DNA from: Galbula dea
Lineage: Eukaryota > Chordata > Aves > Piciformes > Galbulidae
Assembly: GCA_013399015.1 (NCBI GenBank)
Contig: VWZX01001949.1
Coordinates: 3,596,001 to 3,660,000, forward strand
Direction: 5' to 3'
Length of the DNA: 64,000 nt
The stretch's first letter is position 1. Every line of letters begins with the position of its first letter. Both the position numbers and the translations under genes were made by a program. Below, one piece after another: positions 48,501-61,403 of the stretch. Below the pieces are notes generated by a model. That model was given only the letters and a program-made list of their open reading frames with translations. It had not been told where the DNA came from and did not search any database.

Positions 48501-51500
48501 TAGCAAAAGTCAGCTAGGCACTGAATTTCAATGTTGGTAGTCTTCCTCTGGTGAAATCCAGCCCCTCTTCCTAACCGCAGAAAGGTTCTGAAATCTTTAG
48601 GGAGTAGAAAAACATCTTGTACACACTTGTTTCTTGGAGAGCTCTTCTCAAAACCCAGTCCTGCTGCCATCCAGCTTCCCCATCACTCCTTCCTCCTACT
48701 CAGGTTCATCATTCAGACTTCATTGTGAGGTTGAGGATTTGGCCGTGGAAAGACCATGGATGTAAAAAAAGATCCCTTTTAAAGAGAGGTTACTGAGGGA
48801 GAAAAAAAGAAGTGGCATGAGGTGAAAATGGAGCTGATATGTCCCCAGAGTAGTCTTTGTCACAGTCACTCCTTCAGGAAGATCACAACTGAAAACACTG
48901 TTTTTATTGCCTCAAGGAGAAAAGCATGAGCCAAAGAGTGCAGTGCAGGGCTGTCAGACCTCATGTCTTTTTTTCGCTTCCACCTCCTTTAAGAAAAGAT
49001 GTCTCCTGAAGTCAAGGAATCCCTTACTTCTTTTAGGATACTGGTCTTTATACATTTTTTTTTTAATTCTAAGAAATTATCAGCCTCCAATGCTGTATTT
49101 TTATTTATCTTGGAATAAAGTTGCATTGTTTATCCTTGCTCCTGCATTATTCACCTTGCCCTGCAAATCCTGCTGAGTAAATTACAATGTTTATTGCTCT
49201 GCCTTGCAGTAGTTTCTTTCCACTTGTCTGAACAAACTGCAAGAAAGCCTCTTCGTATGGTCTCTTTTCCTATCACACATGGCTGAACCACCAGTGGGAC
49301 TGTTCACTGGGTATCACCAAATGTCAAGCTAAAAACACATCCCCTGTCCTGCCAGACAGATGCCATCATAGCTCTGCTGCAGTGCAGATGAGTGATCAGT
49401 CCCTCTGAGGATGCAGTAGCCTTGTAACGAAGATAGGCAGCCAACGGATGGAGTTGGAGTATTTTAGTCTGAACGATTCACTTTGGCCCACATGAAAGTG
49501 GTGTGGAGGAGCAGAGAACTGAGCCTGTGGTTCTGGGTGGTTCAGAGCTAAAAGGAGGGCGGGGATTTTATTGAGCATCAGAGGATCAACCAAGAGGTCT
49601 CCAGGTACAGACAGCTTTTCTCCTTGAACTACTGAGGGGGGCAAGGCAGTACAGGACAGTGCTTCATACTGCAGAATACTGTGTCTTCTCAAGGCCTAAC
49701 ACTGTCACATGAAGCAAGTAAGGAGGAAAAAGGTTGCCTTCTGTGACACTCTGCTGTTGCCCCTGTAGCCCCCTACAGCAAGACTGCAAAGACGAATATT
49801 CCCCTTTACTGGCAATCCCAGATGTAACTTTACAGCTGTTAATTTCTTTAGAGGAAAAAATAGATTTGCCTATCTTATTTGATTCTAGTGAAATTTTAGA
49901 GGGAATTAAGGGTTTGGGTTTGGCCTTTTTTTCATTTCCTATCTAGTACAGGTCAGCAGCTACAAAGACACTGTCATGGTATAAGCTGTACTTCTCAAGC
50001 TGAACTAAGTGCCTTGTTGATAACATGCCACTGGAGTGCCATGTGAACCTCAGATGGCTGCTGTCAGAGGTCCAGGCTTGCCTTCTCTGTGCCCCCCTTT
50101 TTATCTCATAACTTGCCCTCATCACTCTCTGTTGACATACTAGGAATGCACGGTGGAGATGCAAGGAAAAGAAGGAATGGAGATGGCATGTTTCTCTTCT
50201 CTTGAGGACAGTGTAACTTTGAAAAGTGGCAGGATTTCTGAAATAAAGCAGTGTAATGAGACAGCAGGGAAGGGAAGCAGTAGGGGAAGATTAAGGCAAC
50301 AGATTTCCTTGGGAAACTCTGTTTTTCAGAAAAATCACTAGAGGAAAATGCTATCCTGATTAATATTAATTGGTCCCTCTTTCTTTTTTATCTCCAAGGC
50401 AGGATATAGGGCAGAGCAGAGACCAGGGAAATGGTGGCCTCATCACTGAGCCAATGCTGCAGCAGAGCCGACGGAGTATCTAGGTCAGCATGCAGCAATT
50501 CTTTGCAGATGACTGAGGTCTACAGAGCCGAAGGCCAGCCTTGATGGTGGAGCCAAGGGCTCCTTTTGCAAGTGAAGGGCGTAAAATCTGCTCTCCCTTT
50601 CAAATGGCATCAGGAGAGGGAACCCCATGCCACAGTCTCTGTCAGCTGGAACTAATGCCCATCAGCCCTGCTCACCCGTCCCTGCTTGGTGGAGCACAAG
50701 CTGGCAAATCAGTATTGCCAGGGGTTTCGGACACAAAAGGCCAAAAGATATGGGTATCAGCCAAGTACCCAGATATCGAGGGAGGACATTTTCAGTCCTA
50801 GAACCAGAACTGATGCAGAAGCATTCCTATAAAAAATGATGCCTTGCTTTCTCACGAGAGCAGTGTCAAATGTTACCTAGAAACAATCTTCATATTTTAA
50901 ATTTCTTCATTTAGCTTTGAAGTTTGTTGCCTTTCACTCAGGTTTTAGGAAATGCTCATGCACTTAAACACTTTTCTACTTTTTCCAAATATCCTACTTA
51001 GCCTAATGAAAGATATTACCTCTGCTAACAACCTCAGAAGAGATACAGCTCTGGAGACCAGCACACTGCCCACTGGACATGCACAGATCATATATCACAA
51101 GATCTTTCTCTGTCCTGCTGCTATGCCTTAACCAAGTGAGACAAAAGTATGAAAGGATCAGTGTTTTCCTTATTTATCATCCCTGAGTATCAGTAAGACT
51201 GGCAGACGTCTCTCAAGATTTGTGCTAAACCTGAGTCTTCTTTAGGGGTTGATTCACACAGCCACATGGCCTTCAAAGACAAAAGACACCATTAGATTAT
51301 CCTGTCAGCTAGTGCAGGCCATCAGGATTCATGCTAATTTGTGATTTGTTAAAACATCTTCAAAAAAGACAGTGCGTTCTTGATTTGAGAGCCACAGAAG
51401 AGGTAAGATCTGTTATTTTCCAGTACTGACAAAGTTTTAGAAAGTAATTCATGAGGTTTATTCTTGGTTGTTGAAAGCACCAGGTCTTGATTCTTGGCAG

Positions 51501-54500
51501 GAGAATATATCAAATTTTGTGCTCATAAACTGTTACATTGTGGTGCCAACCAGCTAACTAACCTGCCCTGCCACTGGCTATTTAAAGACATACATAGATG
51601 AAGTGCCCTTTAATTCAGGATTTTGAGTAGGAATATAGAGAAAAGGATAGTGCCCATAAAAATGCTTATGTTTCCAGAATAAAGGCAGCTGCTTCTGCAT
51701 ATGCTTGTGAAAGGAGAGTGGCTGTTAACACAAGAATTTGGGGGCAGAAAGTATCTGTTATTTGTTTTTTAGATAATAACTAACACATTATAGGTGTTAA
51801 TCTGATCATATTCACTCTGTCTAATACCAGTATGCTTTGTCTGAACCAGTCAGCCTAATGCAGATCACTCCTTTGTTTCTGTCATAGCAGAACGTGCTAG
51901 AACTGCGTTTTTTATTATGAACATTTCTGCTTAAATCCTCCATGTTCTGATGTAGGATAACTTCCTCTTCACACTGGCATTATAGGGTAAAGAACAAAAA
52001 GATTCAGAGCAGCAAACACTTTGTTTAGTGAGTGCACAGTATTGTATTATTTTTACTTGGGCACATATAGAGCTATGTCATTTGATAAGACACAAGGACC
52101 TCGCACCAATCCTAGATCTTTACTCAGGGTTAGCACAAAGTAAGAAGGCAGGAAGGATTGCCTGTAGTCTTTGTGTGTTTTGCACCCTGCTAAAGTTGCA
52201 CACATCCACCTACTTAGAAAACAACAAAACAAAAGGGCTATTATGTGCCCTAGGTAGGTTTCCTCAGAGTCTGGTATAGTCAAGAGTATTGTAATCCACA
52301 TTGTAAAACTGATAAAAAATGTTACTAATCAAAGACCTGAAAGAAGATGAGGGAAGAGGGAACGAAACTGTCATTACCCACTATTTTGACTGTTAAATCT
52401 GGACTATTCATAGTAATGCACCAAAGGTATCTATCCAATTGATTAACGAGTGACGGCTGACAACTCAGCAATTAGGTTTTCCCTCCCCACCTCTGAAATT
52501 AAGGTCATAACCTTTTCTATTTACTTCTGGGATGTGGTAAATTAGAGCTTTGGCTTCGTTACAAAAATTAATTAAAATAGTCACACAATGGCACTATTCA
52601 TTGCTGTGTTTGTCCCTCCCTGCAAGTATGTCCTCATGTCAGCTGTCTTTGGTTTTAGTCCCAAATTCCAGTACATGCTAGTCTGCCTGTATTATTTGGA
52701 TCAGTAGACTAGATTTTCCTTTTTGTCCATATTCTTTGCTTCATTGGAAAGGTTCCTTTTGTTTCTAATTCTTCTGTTTGTTTCTTGAAAAAACTGTACA
52801 CTAGCAGGCTCTCAACATGATCTTACCTCTCCAGAATAGTTTCTGGCCATGGAGTTTGCAGCAGAACTTTAACCTGGACTCATAGCAGAAACCTCTACCT
52901 AACAATTTCTCCTTACTGACATCACAGGTGTCTATTTCTGGAAAAGTGGATTAGTGTTCAAGTTTTTTTAATCAGAATTTCTGAAACTAAACATAACTAA
53001 AGATATAAGGGAAAAAAAAAAGTCTGACTATTCTACATTTGCACAAAATTGGAAGTCTGCCCACTGAAATAAGGGTGTTTTTTTTTTTTAATAATGGTGT
53101 TTTTTTCCTAATAAGTTTCTTTGTGAATATAATTCTTGTTTCAAAAGCTGGATTTATGGACTGGCAAAAAATAATATTTTCTTTTATGGGAGAAAGTGTT
53201 GCATTATGTTTCACATTAACATGTCCTGAGGTGGTTCAACACACTGTGTCTAACAAAAAATATGGATCTCAGAGATTTCAGGAACAGTGACCTACTAAGA
53301 ATTGTAGCTTGACAGTAAGTACAGAAGAACGCAAATTTATTTTATACCACACCAAAAGGGAGAAATGGCTGACAAAGGCTTGGACACAGGCAACTTTGAT
53401 ATATATATGTGTAATTATACTGTAGTCTAAGTTGATATTGCTTTAAAGAAAGAACACGAACTATTTGCAAAAGTGACATGTATTATAGGCTTTCCTTCTT
53501 CAAAGTGTTTAAGCATGTATGTAACTGCTAACTTGATTCTTTTTTTTAACTTACTGCTTGTCTAAAGAGGTGCACTGAAGATATTTTATCCAAATTAATT
53601 CAGGGCATGACTTGAAGATACGTCAGCTAAAGAGCCTAAAAGGCCAGCTTTTGTGGAGTGAATGTGTCCACACCAGAATCTAATACAAAGCAATGAAGCC
53701 AGCTTGAAAGATGGTTCAGATCAGCAGTTCTGGATATTTAAGCCTGTGTTGGCTGTAGGTGAGAAACAAGAAGGTATCTACTGGAGAATGAGCATGGGAG
53801 AGAAGGCTGCCCTTTCTTTGTGAAACATAAAAAACCCAGAGACCTTCTCTGGGCTAAAATAACCTTTCTTTGTAAGCTTAGTTTCCAGTCAAATCAGGTC
53901 TCTGCATGGCCTATCATATGGCTGCCTGAGCTCTGGTGCCAGTGACATGGGACAATGTAAGGAGGAGGCCACAGCTGAGCAGCAAGCATGGAAATAGGAT
54001 CAGTGCTACTGTGGACTTTCACAGGATGAAAGTGCCCATGTAACCTCAGCCATGGGAACCCCACTGGCCATTTATTGAAGTTCATCATGCAGCAGTTGTA
54101 AGAGTGATGACAGGAGCATTGTCTGGAAGGAGGTGACAGATCTGAGCACCTTTTCTGAATATACCAGGCTGCGATGGCAGATGTGAACAAGAATATTTCA
54201 GATTTCCACTACAGGAAAATGTGGCCTGTCTGTAAAGCCCTTGATATAACATTCAAACCCTGACTGTCTGCTTTTGTGTTTTGTGTGCGTATAGAGGCAG
54301 GGGATTTTTTTTCTAGTTTATTGGTGAAGGGAGAAGTAGAAGACTAGTTTAGTACCTTAAAAATAAGCACCTTCTCTTTTATGTGCTCTGAATGAGTGAC
54401 ATCCCAAGATGGACTTTGCTGAAAATGTATGTTTGCTTTTTTTCCTTCCAAGAACAGCTTAGAGTCGAAAATGAGACTGCATTGATATTTTGCTGCAGAG

Positions 54501-57500
54501 TTGTTGCCTGTAGGTAGGCTTTTGATGGAGCTGTACTATGGAAATCAATCCTGGTAAAGCAATAGCAGCTGTTATTTTGCCAGCAAGCAGAAATGATTGC
54601 AGAGGTACCCCCACTACAGCAATGCTATTTGGTAATTTAAAAACAATTTGGGACATAAAAATCACCTGTACAAAGCTAGAGAACCAAAACATTGTTATTT
54701 CTTATGTTCTGAAACCAGAGACTGTAAACATCTGCTCCCAAACAAAGTGGATTCTCCCTCACCAGATCCTTACCTGCATGTATGACCAATGAATAATTAA
54801 GCTTTTTTAGATACAATGCTGATTTTTCACCAGGGATAAGGAGTGGTCACTTTAATATTTACAATGCTGTTGGGGTGGCTGGCCTATGTGGATTCTGTTG
54901 GGTTTGCTCCATTTTTCATCAATTCCTTTTTGTCATCTTTCTGGCTGTATAGCCTGCCATCTTGCCTCTCCAACCAATTAGGCATTGTGAAGTGAGCTCA
55001 TCTGCTTTTCTGGACAGATCAAGGTTGTGTCTGGTGAACACCCTGAGGACCAAAGGAAATCATATCAGGAACTCCACCCCTCGGAAGCTCTTGGGCTCTT
55101 TTTTCTCAGTCTATAAAAAGTAAAACACCATCATCCTTCAAAATACAAACCATTATTGGGAAGCCTCAAACAGGGACAGAATGCTGTTTCCATTAAGAAA
55201 ACCCAAACAAATATATAATTTGTTTTTCAAGTTTAATGTATTTTATGAAGGCTTGAGGATGAAAGATTTTGTGGCAATATAATGGAGTAATATAGTAATA
55301 GTTCGCATCAATTTTTTTTAAGAGATAATTCAATTAAATAGTCCAACTTTTAGCAACTTATTTTTTAAAAATAGTATCTCTTTTTGAACTGTCAACCACT
55401 TGAAGGAACAGACTTTGATTCTTTCTTGATTGTATGCTAGATGAGGCAATTTTTCCTCAGGGAATAACATTAGCTAAATTAGGAACACTGTAATTTAAAG
55501 GTGATTAAGTACCTTTTGTGATTGTTGTTCTATACTTCAATCTGATAACACTTAATTGCATGTGTAATCTAGTCTTCCACGAGGCTACTCACATTCATAA
55601 GTGGGCTTAAATCTTTGTAAGATCAGGACCTAAATAATCACCACAGTTAAATGTTTTACAGCACATTGGCTAAGTATGTATTTGTTCTGATTGCAATGAC
55701 ATTTCACACTTTTGCTTGGTGCAAAGTCACTCAGAATGCTTTTAAAAACTGCTATTTTCATTTTACAGAAGGAGGGAGAAAGGCATGGGAATGTGGATGG
55801 ATACATTCTGGTCATAAGGCGATTTTGCTGGCAGACTATGGAGCAGGCTGTGTACTCCTGACCCTCATGGATTTGTGCTCTGATCATCTCCAGCTGTACT
55901 TTGTGTTTTGGTGCTCAGCATAGGAGGACTAACAAGAACAACCTAAACCAGGCAAAGTGACCAAGTCATTGTTCAACCTGACCACTTATCTCTGGAGAAA
56001 TTCTTTCTCAACCATCAGCCTTCTTGCAGTATCAGTGGAATAGGCTTCTTGCCAGCAGAGCACCCAATGTGTTGAAGGACATCAGAATATGGGCTACAAA
56101 TTTTAAGGGTGACATCTGTTGGAGGTTGCCAAGTAAGTTGCACTCAGCCAACCCACTGTCAAGAAGTGGTGCTGGCATTTGCCCATGCACTAGGCTATTT
56201 TACAGAATGTCATCACTTGGTAATGAAACACTCTCCAGTAACGGTGTCTCATGAACACAGAAATAGCCTTTGTCCATAATAAAGTTTTGCAAATAATGCT
56301 TGCAGGAAGTGTTTTGCTAGGAATCAATCCAGCAGATCCCAGAAATAATGTGACAGATGGTAACCTGACACTACTGCAACACCACCAAACTACTTTTTAC
56401 TCGCACTTTAAACAACCATTTGGACTCAGGTATTTGAAGAAAAAATGTTAACTCTTCCTCTACAGCTGGTTGAAGCTGAATTGTCATCCTGAAGAAAATA
56501 ATTATCATTAAAAGTCACTAAAATGACGAATAAAATTACAAGTCTGAAATTTTCTTCAGTACAAAAGAAAACAAAAAATTCATTTATCAAGACCCTATTT
56601 TGATGTCTTTAGGTTATATGTTCTTGCTTTATTTTTAGCTGTGTTATGCTATGAACAAACAAAAAAATTAAACTATAGAATTAACACAATCATCAGTCTA
56701 AGTGATATATACACTGAAAATTTAACAAAACAGATTTTGAAACAAAAAATACTGAACAGAACTTTTATGCTTGCATTTTGATTTTTTTATAAACAAAGTT
56801 TGTGGAAATCATCATGTCTCCATATTTCATAACCTAGCATCCTTCTGACAGAAAAATATCCCACCTGAACAGTTTTGATAAGGTCTGTCTAGGTTGTGAC
56901 CAGCTGCACTTGAGTTATGGTGGTTTAGCAAGTTACTCATCATAACCACCAACGGGCATGGCTTCTCCATTCAAATTTGCAAGTAAAACCCCCATTATTA
57001 CACATTGTATGCCTAATTTGTTATAATTTATCAAGGCTTGAAATGCTTGCTTCAGTTTTCTGTTTTATACCTGCATGTTTTTTCACCACTGTATAAGGAC
57101 TTGTTGCTTGCTACAGAGCAGACAGCCCTCATTTATTAACAAAAGCATTAAGACAGCCTTTAAATAACAGTCTTTTCATTATAGAAGGAGATATTTCTCC
57201 CTCTTGCCCCATGTGCATTGTGCACTCTGCAACCTTTCACTTTGAAAATCCTCATTCCCAGAAAGGAGGTTAGCCAAAATACAGACGTGTGCTAAAAACA
57301 AGGATCATCCCAGAAACAGAGTGGCTGAAGAAATCAAAGTAGGCCACCAGCTTTCCCTGCTGAATTACTGGATGTCCCAGGGGAATGTTGTCACGCTGCT
57401 TATTTGATGGCACCTGAAGCTGTCGGCATGATGAGCAGGTGTCATTATCACAAAGCTGTTAGGGGCATTTATTGGGCTGGTCTTTGGGAATGAGGGTCCT

Positions 57501-58087
57501 ACAGAGCCACAAAATGAATCACTTGGTCAGACCTGGGTGGGGTGTTTCCTCCATGCAGTGAAGTGAGGAAACAGAGGGGAAACTGTGTGGCAGCCTGTGC
57601 TGCTACAGCCCAGCTGGAGGCAGGGTACCTGGTCAGCCTTTGTCTTCAGTGCTAAATTCACACAGAGAATGTAATCCATCACATGCATGTACCTGGATAC
57701 CAGTGTAGATGAAGGAAAATGTGGTGGTGTGGACACTGGTTTTCTCAGGCAGAGTTTGTAGGATAAATTTTAATAACTCAAATTTCTAAACTTCCCATGT
57801 ACCTATGCATATATGAAGACAGACAGCTCCCTACCCCTTCATTTCAAGGTCTAAGGCTTATTCTTCCAACCTTAGATTTTCCTGGTTCTACATCTGGTTC
57901 TTACTAAGCTGCAGAGCAATGCAGCCTGTTTCCCCAGGAGGGTGGCTCTCCTGGAGTTAGTAGCACCAGGATCTTTAGAACTCAGCTCCCCAAACCAGAC
58001 AAGCAGTGCTTATTTTCAGTGCAATAGAGAGCCTTAGGGACCCTGAGGACATTTAACATGTGCTGCTGACATCCCTTCATTAAGCAA
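45563..58087. other. Intergenic DNA upstream of MTSS1, no gene recognised
   Basis: No supportable gene. It contains a (CTC)n/poly-T run (46516-46544), a 20-bp palindrome (48021-48040) and poly-T runs near 53077-53089. Two AT-rich stretches (52430-52610, 55300-55560) could be conserved non-coding elements. Frames up to 161 codons (46509-46994, minus) read through low-complexity sequence and show no domain. Confidence 0.55.
48021..48040. repeat. 20-bp perfect palindrome (tandem CACTGCAGTG)
   Basis: Two back-to-back copies of the palindrome CACTGCAGTG form a longer perfect palindrome. No gene or known binding array is associated with it. Confidence 0.9.
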
Positions 58088-58140
58088 GATCATTGATGAT
58101 CTTGAAGGTCTTTTCCAACCTCAATGATGCTATGATTCCA
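58088..58140 (+). mobile_element. CR1 LINE 3'-end fragment
   Basis: The stretch 'gatgatcttgaaggtctttt', 'ccaacctcaatgatg', 'ctatgattcc' is the terminal piece of CR1 in sense orientation. Only about 53 bp is recognisable. It lies about 400 bp before the MTSS1 CpG island. Confidence 0.85.
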
Positions 58141-58539
58141 AGACACACACACCTGTTTGCAGGATGTGAGCCATGGCTTGTGTCCACCTGTGAATGTGCA
58201 ATTTGCAAGATCTGCCCCAGTGAAGGTTAAAATTTTAGAACTCCATGTTTTACATAACTTATTCATAGCGCCTTTATGTACCATCTTGCACTGGAAGGAC
58301 AGATGGGTATACAACCCCTCACCAACTACCATTAAAGCTCTACTGTGCCAGGGCTGTATCTTGTGTTGTCACTTGCTGAGCCCTTTCAGCTCAGATGCGT
58401 TACATCGATGGCAGAGGTTTTTCACCAGAAGTGTCCGAATACTAGCAACCTGGGTGACCGTCACAAACCCTATAGTCTCCTCGCCACCCTCCAAGGTCGG
58501 CAATGGTTCTGCAGCAGATATGCACCCCCCTCCGCCCAC

Positions 58540-59450
58540 CACTCCCCAACGGGCGCTGCGCTAGCTCCCGCCCAGCGCGCGCGGCAGCAGCTAGGCGCAA
58601 ACCCTCCCCTGCGCTTAACGGCCGCTCGGGACCAATCAGAGCTCGCGCTGGTGACGCGGTGGGGCGGGGCGTTCCGTATGGGCGGGCACAGTGCTGCGCG
58701 GGTCGAGGCTAGGCCGGGCCTGGTCGGTTCGGACTGGGCTGGGCTGGGCTGGGCTAGGAGAGAGCAGGCGTCAGCAGGCGTCGCCACTGGGGGCGTGGCG
58801 GCGGCGGGTTGGTGTGGCAGGGCTTTTCCTGGAGAGGGCAGGCAACGGATCGGGTGGGTTAGGTGCAGCCTGCTCCATTGGGGCTGGCAGAACCACCTCC
58901 TCCCCCGCCTGCGTCCCGAGGAGCGGCTTACCGCGCAGTCTCATCTCTTTTTATATAGATAGAGATTTAGTTTGGTTGGGGTTTTTTGGGTTCCTTTTGG
59001 GGGTGTGCGTGCGCATCAGCCAACTGCAGCGGAGCGTTCGGGCTGCGGGCTCGCGCTGCACTCCGCGCGCTGCCGTGCCGAGGGGCCGGGCAGCCGTTGC
59101 GGGCCACCGGTCGGGGCCAGTGCCACTGCCACCGCTGGGTCTCGGCTGTTCCTCGTAGACATGGGTTTCGGGGCTGCCTCTGCGTGGGAGGATAGTGCCC
59201 GCTCGGCTTTGAGTCCCCGGGCGCTCCTCGGCGGGGCGCGGAGCTGTGTGTAGGGGAGAGGCGCCGGGTTTTATTTTTTTCAGCCGTTTGTCAGTTTTTG
59301 GAGGTGCAGGCAGATAGGGGTTCAGGTGTGCTTGGTTTGTTTTTTTTCCCCGCGGTTGCCTATATCGGCTTGTTTGTCACTCACTGCCCCGGTGTTTTGT
59401 TTCTTCTGGTTGCTTTTTTTTTCGTGAGGCGGGACTCTGGTGTCTCGTTT
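58540..59450 (+). promoter_or_regulatory. MTSS1: MTSS1 CpG-island promoter and probable 5' UTR
   Basis: This is a GC/CpG-rich block leading into the MTSS1 start codon. It has a CCAAT core (58632-58636), GTGACGCGG (58651-58659) followed by the GC box GGGGCGGGGC (58661-58670), and a four-copy GGGCT repeat (58736-58755). A TATA-like TATATAG lies at 58952-58958. If transcription starts near or before 59160, the ATG at 59161 gives a 30-codon uORF ending at 59253, out of frame with MTSS1. The exact start site is not visible. The long frames across this block are compositional. Confidence 0.75.
58736..58755 (+). repeat. (GGGCT)4 repeat in MTSS1 promoter
   Basis: Four perfect tandem pentamers begin at 58736, preceded by a related GGACT and followed by AGGAG. 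The G runs are spaced by two bases, so they could form a G-quadruplex. Confidence 0.9.
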
Positions 59451-59514
59451 TTATTTAGCTTAGTAGTGAAATAGCAGCAGTTTCTGCCTCCTCCTGTGTG
59501 CTCGAGCGAGGAAA

Positions 59515-59586
59515 ATGGAGGCTGTGATAGAGAAGGAATGTAGTGCGCTCGGAGGGCTCTTCCAGACCATCATAAGCGACATGAAG
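59515..59586 (+). CDS. MTSS1: MTSS1 (MIM) first coding exon
   Basis: MTSS1 is an I-BAR (IMD) protein that binds PI(4,5)P2 membranes and actin, shaping protrusions and modulating Rac/cortactin signalling at the plasma membrane. The exon encodes 24 residues beginning MEAVIEKECSALGG and ending in QTIISDMK, the known N-terminus of vertebrate MTSS1 and the first helix of the I-BAR domain. The ATG at 59515 has a good context (A at -3, G at +4). The exon ends in phase 0 at AAG|GTAAGA (59586/59587). The rest of the roughly 750-residue protein lies beyond the window, after an intron longer than 4.4 kb. The paralogue MTSS2 is the alternative, but head-to-head linkage to SQLE favours MTSS1. Confidence 0.95.
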
Positions 59587-61289
59587 GTAAGAGACTGAAG
59601 GATCTCGAGTAAGCCTCGTAAGAGGAAACCTCTCCCCACCTGCCCCGGCGAAACTTTGCACCATGAGATGCAGCCGCACCGGGGCGGGTGGTGGTGTGAC
59701 CTCCTACCTCACCCCATCCCGGCCCTGGGCTGCTGGTGCCGCGGAGGAGGACCCTGCCCCAAATGGGGTGTGCGTGTCCTCTGCCGGGGGAAGCAGTCTG
59801 GCAAGGATGCTTCACCCCCATGGTTTGAGGCTTCTGAGTTGCTTGCAGGACACCATCTCCCTCCCACCTTCCCTCTTTTCTCTGCCCCCCCTGCTCAAAC
59901 ATGTTCAGATCTTGCACCAGGGTCAGCGTTTTCCAGACATGTCTTTTTTTTGGAATATGTTTTTTCCCCTCCTGCACTTTTTTTTTTACCCGTCTGGTTG
60001 GGGTTATCAAATCGGTAGCAGAGTAAATGCAGCGAGGCAGGAGCGTGGTGTGGAGGAGATGGGCACGGTGCATATCAGCCGTGGGGTGGGGCTGGAAAGG
60101 GCACTGTAGGGATTTCTGTGCCATGCTGATGGGCGAGAAGGGAGAAAAATAATCTCAGCCTGGAGATGCTCGGAAGTTGATGTGTGCCTGGGTTAAAATC
60201 GCTGCTCAGTTGGTTATGTTACTGTTTTCACGCTGTGTATGCTCGTGGCGGTGGCATTTGCTTCTTTCTATAGATGAATGCAAAAGGTCTCAAGTAGCCA
60301 GGTTTCTCCTTTCTACCATGCAACATAAATCTCAGGCTGTGCATACCCTTTCTGCCAAAGGGTCCCTTTGAGAGAGGTACTCCCCATGTATCCTTAGCAG
60401 CCAGGACACTTCTATAGGGTGGATGAGTGGGTGTCCCCTGCCTTCACTCATAGAAATAAATAGTGGAAAATTGTTGCTGTGTTCTGCCAGTCATGTCTCC
60501 CGTAAAGCCGAGGGCTGGAGGTGCCCAGCCTCCGGCGCACGGCCCCTACTGCAGAATACTGCAGTGTTCCCCTGGACAAGGGCAGCTTGTCTCCCTCCCA
60601 ACGCCGACTGGGAAGGATGCCGTTGTCAGAAGATGTCAAGGGGCGCATCAGTAATGGAACTGCCGTAATTTGAAGGCAGCAACTGTGTGCGCTGTGCTTC
60701 TCCCAGCTAGGGCCACGGGATTTCTTTGGGTGTTCTGGTCAGTGCAGGGCTGATGATCAGAGAGGGCTGTAGGAGAAGGAGCCATCAAGTAGTGGTGGTA
60801 GAGGACAACGGGGTCTGCTCTAGATGGGAGCCAGGCAGAGGTGAATGGCTTCTAGTGTATTTTTTTTGTGGGGTGGAGAAGCTATTTGCACTAGAAGTTA
60901 TTTTTTGGCAAGGTTATGTACGTGATTTTATCTGAACAGATCTTAGCAGACATTTAATTAAAAGCATGGCATGTCAAGAGCAGGCAGATTGTGGAGAGGA
61001 GGGGGAGTGCTTCGGTGTATCTGTCAAGACAATGCTGCAGTCCTGGCAGTGCTCTTCCTCGAGGACTCGGCCCCCTTATATTTTTAATAATGACTGCATT
61101 TAAAATAAAAAAAAAAACAATCCCCCCCAAAAAGCAGGAAACTATCAGAAATCCTGGAATCATTTTAGTGGGCTGTGCAGGAACATGCAGGAGGTGTTCT
61201 GTTCCAGATGAAGTGCGGTTTTGGGTTTCAGCACAGAGGGACACTGAGTATGTTTATTCTCTGCTTCCTTCCATAAGTGATGTATTTGA

Positions 61290-61403
61290 TTTTTTTTTTT
61301 TTTTTTTTGCTCTTAAGCAAATAGGCCTTTGCTGTGTGGTTGGGGTTGGTTGGTTGGTGGTTTTTTTTGGTTTTGTTCTTTTTTTCTGGTTTGTTTTTTT
61401 TCT
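61290..61403. repeat. Poly-T and G/T-rich low-complexity tract
   Basis: A run of 20 T (61290-61309) is followed after a short spacer by GGTTGG/TTTTGG units (61331-61403). It has the same style as the 29051-29165 tract. Confidence 0.85.

Noticed and set aside
58345..59158. Frames of up to 205 codons before MTSS1
   Set aside because: They arise from stop-poor GC-rich promoter/leader sequence, have no recognisable protein, and overlap one another in different frames.
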